From Heliocybe sulcata (taxonomy: Eukaryota; Basidiomycota; Agaricomycetes; Gloeophyllales; Gloeophyllaceae), in NCBI GenBank assembly GCA_004369045.1, contig ML213513.1, forward strand, positions 300,862 through 364,861: a stretch of 64,000 nt of DNA, in the 5' to 3' direction. Both the position numbers and the translations under genes were made by a program. Shown piece after piece: positions 50,017 to 64,000 of the stretch. The notes beneath the pieces are model-generated. The model was not told where the DNA came from. It was given only the letters and a program-made list of their open reading frames with translations, and made no database searches. How positions within the stretch are numbered: position 1 is the first letter of the stretch; every line of letters starts with the position of its first letter.

Positions 50017-52034
50017 CTAGGCCATTACGACACGTCCACTTTCAGAAATCACCACCGAGTCCTGGTCCGCTGGTTTCATAAGCTCCATCGCATCCCCCTG
50101 TGAAGCCCTCTCCTCCATCTTTGCATCGGGCTTGGCTCGCTGCGGAGGCAACGTGTTGTGCATGAACACAAGCACACAGACGGTTATGAGTGCAACAAAT
50201 GCAAAGAGGAACCAAAAGCCGGCTGAGCGCCCATAGAACGATGTCGGGCCGCCGTGATTGGACTGCACACTTGTCTGGATTGAGGTGATGATGGCTGTGC
50301 CGACAGCACAGCTAATTTGCAAGGCGCAGTTGAAGATAGCCCCTGCCATACCCGCGACCGCCGGAGGAGTAACAGCAAAGACCGCGATACTATTTGATGT
50401 TGTTAGGACATCGTCGAGATAACAGGGAAAAGATCAGCCTACTTGACTGTTGTGAATATCACCATACTTCCTGAGGTCCCTATGACAAGACCAGGGAATA
50501 CATAGGACCAGTAACGGTGCGGGGAGTTCCCAAAGGCCAAAAGTGCAGTTCCAGTGAGGCAGAGTGCTTGACCGATGAGTGTAACATACTTCAGAGGCAG
50601 GAGTTTCTGTAGGATGTTTGTGGCAATGACAACTGGGAAACTCATCAGGCCAACAGGCAGGCTGTGTAAACCATGCCTGAGCTAAATCATGCATTGACCT
50701 TATAACTCAGTTGTACTCACAATCGCACTGCTGTCATGATAGTTGACCAGCCATATACCTCCTGCCAGTACCAAGAGAATAGCATCTGGACAACTCCCCA
50801 CCACATGAATGGGATGAGGGCAGAGGCGACAATGATGCTGAAATTCTCGTAGAACCACATTTTTGGAGGTCTGCAATAGAGTTTTAGATGACATTGGCGC
50901 AGACGGTAGAAAGTATGGAAGGAGAAAGACATACAGTGCTGCGAATTCTTCTTCAATCCTAGCCTCCCAGACAAAGAAAGCGGCCGCCAAAAGGACAGAG
51001 AGTATCAGCGGAGCAATGGCACGACCAGTCCGCCATCCGATCGTAGACCCGGATGTAACAGCAAAGACGAGAAGGATTAAGGCCACTAGTATGAGATGAA
51101 TACACGTATGATCTCCCACTGTATAAAGAGAAGCATACCAGTTAAGAGAGACACCCCGAAGATATCTATCCTCTTGAAGCGTCTAGCTTTCTGGACAGCT
51201 GATTCGGGAGTTTGCTCCCGCCAAGGGACAAGAATAAAGACTGAGAGAGTGACGCAAAATGCCACGATGGTGACAAAGTAAAAGACCCAAGGCCAGGACG
51301 TGTATGTAACCAACAGAGCGCCTATGATGAGACCGATAACTGTCCGAAATTAAGGTAAGTGTGTCTGACCTCTCTGGCACGAGGATATGCGTACCGTTCC
51401 CGATGGCACCGGAGCCAGCAAAGAGACCCATAGCCGGCGCTTGCTCCGCCGGGTCGGGATACATATGGACAATCAGGTGCAACGCGGACGGTATCGTGAG
51501 AGCAGCACCTAATACGAGTCCGCCATTGCTCTAATGGTTCAGGAGGCGACGGACATACCAACGCCCATGAAGGCTCGGAGCACAATCAAGGGGACCTGGG
51601 AGCGCACGAATCCCGCACCGAGAGCGAAGAAGCTCATTGGAGCGGCACCAGCAATGAAAACGATCTCTGTCGGGACGAGGTCATCGGATTTGAAGTGCGT
51701 AGATAACTTTCTAATCGCAACCTACTCGGGTCATAGAGGTCGCTAAGTCGGCCACTCTGCGTGATTTTATTCAGGCACTTTATACCAGTCGGAGTGCTAC
51801 GCAACTTACAACGAGAAGTAAAGCGGCGAATGTCAACTGGTACGCTGAGAGGAGCCATACCGAGTTGCTGTTGGATATCCCGATGGCAGCCGAGATAGGC
51901 GGTATAGCAGCGAATAGCGCAGAGTTGTTGAAGGTGTCGAGGAATTGCGCAAAGCAAAAGACGGCTAATAGTAGCTTTTTCCGCGGACCCGATTGCAAGG
52001 CCAGGACATTCTGAGAGGCTGCTGGTTGCTCCAT
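50017..52034 (-). CDS. DHA2-type drug:H+ antiporter (MFS, 14 helices)
   Basis: Nine exons, ATG 52034 to TAG 50017, about 515 residues. The first helix reads FAQFLDTFNNSALFAAIPPI. SGRLSDLYDPKIVFIAG is the MFS motif A region restored across two introns. RAFMGVGAALTIPSAL, GNVIGLIIGALLV (motif C-like) and WRWVF-type TSWPWVFYFVTI follow. Late helices include AGAIFNCALQISCAVGTAII, and the tail is hydrophilic. Eight introns keep frame. Such proteins expel organic toxins from the cell; within this cluster it is the obvious candidate for export of the product. It lies tail to tail with the K+/H+ antiporter. Confidence 0.88.
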
Positions 52035-53298
52035 GACCAAGGCTCAGGCGCCGCGAGACGAGAGTAGGATAGCGGGCGTTGAGTAGGAGTGGGAGCGAGG
52101 AGGTAATGAGAAGGTAGGATAGGGAGGGTCTCTATGAGAATGTCGTAAACACAGGCATGTCCTCCAGTCTCGCACCATACGGACGAGGCTGTCATCCTTG
52201 CTCTCTACGAAGCAGCGGCAGGATCCGGCATGTTGAAAGCAGCTTTCATGGAAGCTATCAGATTCTGTTGTCAGTGGGGATTGAGATGATGTTCAGGTGA
52301 GTCGATGAACGTGTTGATGAATTGAACTGTGAATAGCTGCACAGCGCTGAACAAGTACGGTACGGCACACCGGGTAAGGCATGGTGCTCGATCGTTCCAA
52401 TTCGGAAAAGGAGCACGGCGCTTGACATGGGCCGCTCTGGTACATCAGTGCGGCAGTAATGTGGGTGCCAGTATCATGCCAAACATGAACTCTGTTCGTT
52501 CCTGCGGGTGAAAACCGGTGAAAGCGTAGATTATCAGACAGATACTCCTTGCTTATCGACTCTGAGACCAAACTTAGCCATTGAACGGAACGCTCATATC
52601 ATTCTAGCAAATTCAAGAATCAGCGCAAAAGACATGAGAAGGGGACATGCACTTAAGTGCCATAAACTCGTCTGCTAGCGCTCAGCGCCCACTGCACAGT
52701 ACTCGCACCGGGTCATTGTTTGTTTACCGGCTGGGCGCTCCGATGCCCGCCAGAACGTATACTGCCGTTCCCACCGCAAAGCGCGCATGCCACGACCTTT
52801 CCTTGAGATGGCAGGAGGCATTCTGACGGAAGATGTCTGAGCGACTCCCACCGCCCATCGACGGGGATCTTGAAGTCCCGTTATTCCCACCATTGTGGAT
52901 CCGAGATCTGAGACGGTAACTGTTCGGTGTATTGCTCCATAACCACCGCGAAGTGGTTTGCGCAATGGACCAAGACTGATGAACCACACCACGTCGGCAT
53001 TTCCTGTTCATATTATTGGGAGAGAATGGAGACCCGGGACACTCCCGTCAAACCCTCGCCAGGAATATCAGGTGACAGAGTCCTGGCAGAGCGTGTACTA
53101 CTAGTCTCTTTCGTCCATGTTGCTCAGAGTATGATGCATGATGGATCGTTCCCTGGCTGGGTACATGGCCTAAGGTACGGACTCACCAAGCATTCTGCCC
53201 CGGCCTTTCCTTGCAACACACTGTGTCTGCAACATCTCCCGCTTCGCAACATCGAGTGCAGCTAAGCCTCGTTCGGCATGGCTCCTACGGCGAAAAAT
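52035..53298. other. Divergent gene-free region
   Basis: 1.26 kb between the divergent drug transporter (minus) and aldo-keto reductase (plus). No frame is recognisable. It probably contains both promoters. Confidence 0.45.
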
Positions 53299-55062
53299 AT
53301 GAAATACGGTATTCCATCCTGTTCCCTAAGCGAGATACTGAACTAATACCAACTCTCGCCAACAGTCAGGCTCGGCACCTCGGGGCTCAAAGTCTCGAAG
53401 GTGATCATGGGCACTATGCAATACGGTAGCCCCGAGTGGCAGCCCTGGATAATGGGCGAAGAAGAAGCAATGGTTCATATTAAAGCAGCGTATGTTATTC
53501 CAGCACAATGATCGACGCACCTCGTGATACATGGCAGATACGACGCTGGAATACAGACATTCGATACCGCAGACGTAAGCGCCCTCTCGTGCGTTACAAG
53601 CGCACTCACCAATCGAATCCCTTACAGGTATATTCAAACGGCATGTCGGAGGTGATACTGGGTAATGTCATCAAGAAGCTGGACCTCCCGAGGGATGAGA
53701 TTGTCATAATGACGAAGGTACCCTCGTGCAGAGCTATCGACTTTGAAGGAAGCTGAGCTCGCGTTAGATTTGTCAAGTCGTCGGAAGGGAGCCCGGAGAG
53801 TGGTTTATCAACACCGGCCGCGACCCGGAGCAGCACGGCTACGTTAACCAAGGCGGCCTCAGCCGCAAGGTACGCACCAACTTCAAGCTCCTCTCTCTAA
53901 CGCACTAAGCCATACGATTGCATCTCAGCACATCTTTGCGGCTGTGAAGAAAAGCCTCGAGAGACTGCAACTCGACTACGTCGACGTGCTTCAATGTGCG
54001 TATGCATTCGAGCTTCGTTGATCCGTAATAAGGAAGTGTTCGTCGGTGAAGGTCATCGAGCGGATCCCGCCACTCCAATCGCCGAAACTGTGAGCATGTA
54101 TACGGCTACGTGCTCTATGCCACGCCGTTAATCCTTCCGCAGATGCAAGCGCTGCACGATGTGGTAAAGGCCGGGTACGCCCGTTACATCGGCATGGGGT
54201 CATGCTGGGCATGGCAATGTGTGTTACATCTCTCGTTTCCAGTATATCCGCTCTCACCTTCCCTTTCCAGTTCACGAGATGCAAAGTACGCTCTGCCCTG
54301 CCTCTCTTTGACGCTATACTGACATACAAACTAGACTACGCAATCAACAACGGTCTGACTCCTTTCATCAGCATGCAGAATCAATACAGTCTCCTCTACC
54401 GGACTGACGAAGGAGAGATGTATCCGACTTTAAAGGTGGGCTTGATCGTGACTCGAGGGGTAGTAATGCTTACAGGAGGGATAGCTGTTCGGTACAGGAT
54501 CCGTTCCGTGGTCTCCTCTCGCTCGCGGTCTCTTGTCCCGTCCTCTAGACGCACAGTCTCAGCGCGGAAAATCAGACAGGTACTCAAACACCCGTACGTT
54601 CACCCAGAAGTCACTCACGCATAGCAAGGTTCCTCGGGATTTACAAAGCCGGACCGCCTGAGGACAAGGAAATTATCAAGCGGTCGGTGCATCTTCCAAT
54701 TGGAGCACTAATCCCATTCTCATGACCTTCGCCCGCCAGCGTCGAGGAAATTGCTAACAAAAGAGGTGTCAGCATGGCAAAGGTCGCCCTAGCCTGGACC
54801 CTGCACAAGCCTGGTGAGTCGGTTCCTGCTCACACGTCCCGAACACTGATAGACACGGACATATGCAGGAGTCACTGCTCCCATAATTGGGCCGTCCTCC
54901 GTCGAGCAATTGCAAGACCTCATTGGTAAGGCCTTTCACTCAACGGACGCGCATCTCATAACCCCGTTCTTGCAGAAGCCATTGATTTAGCACTATCAAA
55001 CGACGAGCTCAAATACTTGGAAGAGCCATATCGTCCCCGTGGTGTTATGGGCTTCAAGTAGC
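53299..55062 (+). CDS. Aldo-keto reductase (aryl-alcohol-dehydrogenase-like)
   Basis: Fifteen exons, the first only ten bases (53299-53308), end with TAG at 55062; about 340 residues. The start MKYVRLGTSGLKVSKVIMGT is produced by splicing exon 1 to exon 2 and matches the family. Catalytic Asp and Tyr lie in FDTADVYSNG, Lys in IVIMTK, His in LQCHRAD. SVPWSPLARGLLSRP and the NADP-binding end APIIGPSSVEQLQDLI are present. One intron near 54595-54625 is only 31 bases and may be misplaced. Family members reduce aryl and aliphatic aldehydes to alcohols with NADPH, which would suit an aldehyde released by the reductase domains of the cluster. Confidence 0.85.
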
Positions 55063-55728
55063 TGTATACTGATAGATCCGCAAAACAGTAAACTTAGCTA
55101 GGCTATTCAATAGCACAAACAGCATGTCAGTATTGCAGTGACACCAAAGAGTTAATAGGATTATTCTCCAACATGACTTGCCAGGACTCGTGAGGGCGGC
55201 AATGCGGGAACAGGGAACTACCCAGAGTAGCCCCAGTCGATCGGTAGGACATGATCGCAGCACGCTCTCAGGATGTGGAAGGAATGCATCACCAATATGT
55301 CAGATGTCAGGCAAAGTTAGGATCTGGTGGCAATTGTCATGATAGTCCTGCGACGAAATTTGCATATTGTTCACCCAGAACTTCTGACAGGGGCACTGAT
55401 TGATTAATTGCTGCGGTTCCGCCCATGGGCTGTTCGACAGAGAAATCAAACGGTGATATCAAAGTAGCGAAGCATCTCGCACCGCATGAGGGTATCTTCG
55501 TGTGGTGGGTTGAGATATCTCCCGGGGCATAGCGGCAGGCGCAGATTTTCTGGCACGATAGATGGACAGCAAAACTGATAGATGGGTATATGGGGATCCA
55601 AGTTTAACCCAAGGGTAGCTCCCAGACTCACACTAGGCCTGATAGTCGGCGAGTAGAGGAGTCTTTATAACAGATCCTTTGGATGTGGTGCTGAATACGC
55701 ACAGAAATACTCCGCACCTCTTGGAATT
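55063..55728. other. Gene-free stretch before halogenase 1
   Basis: No gene supported; contains the 3' end of the aldo-keto reductase transcript and the halogenase promoter. Confidence 0.45.
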
Positions 55729-57790
<2,062 letters not shown>

Positions 57791-58548
57791 TGGTTGCAAC
57801 GAGCAGGTAGACGATGGACGGCGATGCAGATGTCAGAAGTAATTGTGTGCTCGATGATGTGGTAGACAGTCACCCGCGCACACAGTACATCAATTTTAAA
57901 GCTTCCCTGATCCTCCCAGATAGCCAGGTATGCAGGCATGGCACCTAGAGGAGACTCTTAGGCGAAGGGGGACGCTGCTGGCCGGGAGCGCGACCTACTC
58001 ATAACGAAATTAGGGGAAGAGAAGGATAAGTACCACTCACGCAAGGAAGGCCTGATATCCGACCTAGCTCCCGTGAGCTTGAAGCCAGGTGGGACCCTCC
58101 CTTGATTACTTGTTCTATCGGCATACTTCATCGATGCTGGTGTCGCGCAGCGCGTTCGCGTCAACCTGGGATATTCCCACGCCTAGTCCACGATACAGCA
58201 GGTTGAAGGGCACAAGGAGGATCAGAAATAATATTGCAGCCATATTTCGCACTTCAGCATCTTCAACGAGGTCACTTACACAAATATATTCGCAAACAGG
58301 AGGTACCTTCATCAGGAAGAAGACATTATCCTACAGCTGCCTACGGAGCTATATAGGTCGTCATAGGCAGCCTGTAGGCACCCATAGGTTCATAGGATAA
58401 TGCCTGATTCCTGATGTTCGCCAGGGGAGATTCGGAAATGACTGTTCCAACTCTATGCCACAGGCTTTACGCTGGTTCGTATCTACTACTATAACCCTTG
58501 TACATTAGAGTATCTGCTGTTACGTATGCGGCAGCCGGCCCAGGTACT
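57791..58548. other. Convergent gene-free stretch
   Basis: Between halogenase 1 (plus) and the monooxygenase (minus), whose 3' ends face each other. No gene is supported. Confidence 0.45.
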
Positions 58549-60372
58549 TTACCCGCTCCTCTCCTGTGTTACGGTGATTATTGCCTCCTCCGTACTGCAA
58601 TCCACCGCCTCTGCCCTTTGCAAGATGCAGCCCCATTTTACCCACCAGTCTTCGGCGACCTCGTCTGCATCATAGTCAAACATCCGTATGAGCTCCTCCC
58701 ACTCCGCACGGAGATTGTCCTGTATATCGTCGTCCCAGCTTGTCAGCGGTATTGATAACGCTGTGGAGACACCATCTGCACGGGCGGCTTGGTTTGGACC
58801 GAGCGGTATTGCGACTGCCTCGATTTTCCCGATCTCGGATTTCACTACGTCCGCCGAGCGGGGCAGTCGGATTTCTTCGAAAGCAGCGACTAACGCTGAA
58901 ATCTCCTCTTGAGACGTAAGGTGAGAGAATAAATTCCCAAGCACGGCGGCATCCTCTATGACGATAGCATGGTTCTGCGTTCCGTTAGGCTGGCAGTTAT
59001 GCCTTGAGTTGGCATCAGCTTCTGTAACTTGTGCGCTCTACTTACCGGCAAGGGATGCGCTGCATGGCCGACCAATATCACCTTCCCGCTCTCGTGTACC
59101 AGATTTTCAAGAGGCTTGTAGGGAACATACAAAGTTGGTCTCAGTGGTTCAACGAGGGACAGAAGCTCCTGTACGCTTATAAGCATGCGCGTCCCCGTAG
59201 TCAGTACTTGCGGCGAAAGCTCATATGTGGTTTTACCTTGAATGTAGTTCCGCCACATTGAAATCAATGGCTTCAACGGACACTTCATCCTTGTAATGGT
59301 CGCTGAAGATGTCCAATGCGGTGGGCCATACGACGCCCATAGCGTAAGATCCGCCACCCTATTGATGATGATTGGGGACTTCTAACAACGAAGACGTGCG
59401 CTCTGCCATACCACGGGGTGTCCCCAAACAGTGTGGCCGTCGCCCATCCATATACTGAACTATGAAGTTGCGTTGGTATCTCCTGCCGCGCCCAACTATT
59501 CCTTCTCACCTCAGGGTTAGCCAACAACCGTCTGAGGCTCTCATTCCTCAGAGCCTTCTCCGCAGGGATGGAGGTGCTAACGCAACGTTAGCATGTCAAT
59601 CAAAGTGATGTAAGGCATAGCATACTTTGATTCACAAAGTAAATTCGCTGTGAAACTCTTGCCAGGGATGCAGTCCGCAACAAGAGGCCGAACGAAACTA
59701 CGGAATCCATCTGCGGCGATGATAATGTCGCCTCGCAGCACTTCACCGCCTTCAAGTCGGACGGACGCGTTCTGCGGATCGACACTAACAACGGTCGAAT
59801 TATATTGAATAACTGCGCCCGCACTCAGAGCCATGTCCTTCAGAGCAGCATGTAGATCGCTAAACTGAACAGAACGTGAGTTATCGATGCGGATCCTATC
59901 TCCCTTCCTACCTTTATAAACATGTAATCAGCTCCTAGTGACCGCATAATGGCATCGTGAAACAACGATGTTCCTATCGTCTCACCAGTGCCAGCTGACC
60001 ATGGTGATGTTAAAAAAAGGCGCTGGAAACTTGAGGGTAGACTAACTTAGCTTAAATGATATCCCCCGACTCTTGTGCGCCACCACGTCGAGATAGGGCT
60101 GCAGGCCCCAGCGATTGAGTATCCTCGTCATGTTAGGCGGAGAGCGAACGCCTCCCGCAACCTTTATGAGAGGAACGGAGCTCTGCAATGGGAAAATGTA
60201 ATGTCTGGAAGTCATTTGCAGTACGCACGTTTGTGTAGGCCCCGTCGGCCTTTTCGAGTACCCGGACATTATGGCCAGCTACTTGCAGTGAGTAAGCACA
60301 TGCAAGTCCGGCCGTACTACCTCCAATAACAATGAAGTCCAAGGGCAGTGAGGCCTTCCTGTAGGCGGTCAT
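58549..60372 (-). CDS. FAD-dependent monooxygenase (salicylate-hydroxylase-like)
   Basis: Nine exons, ATG 60372 to TAA 58549, about 460 residues. The dinucleotide-binding motif is IVIGGSTAGLACAYSL, followed by VRVLEKA. The middle motif IIAADGFRSFVRPL corresponds to the class A DG motif. The second FAD motif reads VGHAAHPLP, where most family members have GDAAHP. HTVWGHPVGGGSYAM matches the fungal subfamily. Eight introns keep frame. Class A flavoprotein monooxygenases hydroxylate phenolic rings, sometimes with decarboxylation, using NAD(P)H and O2. Flanked on both sides by halogenases, it probably oxidises the same aromatic intermediate; the order of steps is unknown. Confidence 0.88.

Positions 60373-64000
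<3,628 letters not shown>

Overview
This looks like the nuclear genome of a mushroom-forming basidiomycete (Agaricomycetes). Nearly every gene is cut by 45-65 base introns with GT-AG ends. Several families are basidiomycete-typical: a DUF6534 membrane protein, an aquaporin with NPN/NTA pore motifs, and flavin halogenases resembling the Armillaria ArmH type. All multi-exon models here were spliced by eye, so exon edges are predictions. The order and species cannot be told from the sequence.

Layout. 1-9 kb is GC-rich and housekeeping-like: a PTR2/POT peptide transporter (1887-3833), a 120-residue hydrophilic protein behind a tandemly duplicated upstream block (4445-4921), and a secreted protein with three copies of one domain joined by Ser/Ala linkers (6522-8925). 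10.7-23 kb is mixed: an aquaporin, an NRPS-like adenylation-thiolation-reductase enzyme (minus strand, 13061-17112), a DUF6534 7-TM protein in 18 small exons, a decayed MFS monocarboxylate transporter, and dispersed diverged repeats. 23-29 kb is gene-poor, with a 99-base assembly gap, an acyltransferase relic and an alpha/beta hydrolase.

29-64 kb reads as a secondary-metabolite gene cluster. At its centre two large synthases point away from each other around an HHxxxDG acyltransferase. On the minus strand is KS-ACP-reductase-acyltransferase-ACP (29348-34587). On the plus strand is adenylation-ACP-KS-AT (38636-43507). Downstream follow a 7-TM protein, a Kha1-like K+/H+ antiporter, a DHA2 drug:H+ antiporter, an aldo-keto reductase, a flavin halogenase, a salicylate-hydroxylase-like monooxygenase and a second halogenase that runs off the window end.

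How the genes may work together (inference). The two synthases have complementary defects. One KS protein has no AT in the normal place but carries a Cys-nucleophile transacylase and a second ACP after its reductase. The other has an AT that has lost both catalytic residues, and no release domain. They may act as one two-protein assembly line giving an aldehyde, which the aldo-keto reductase, monooxygenase, acyltransferase and two halogenases could tailor into a chlorinated (or brominated), acylated product. The DHA2 pump and the antiporter are candidates for export or self-protection. I do not recognise this cluster or its product. This pair of synthases is the best candidate for something undescribed.
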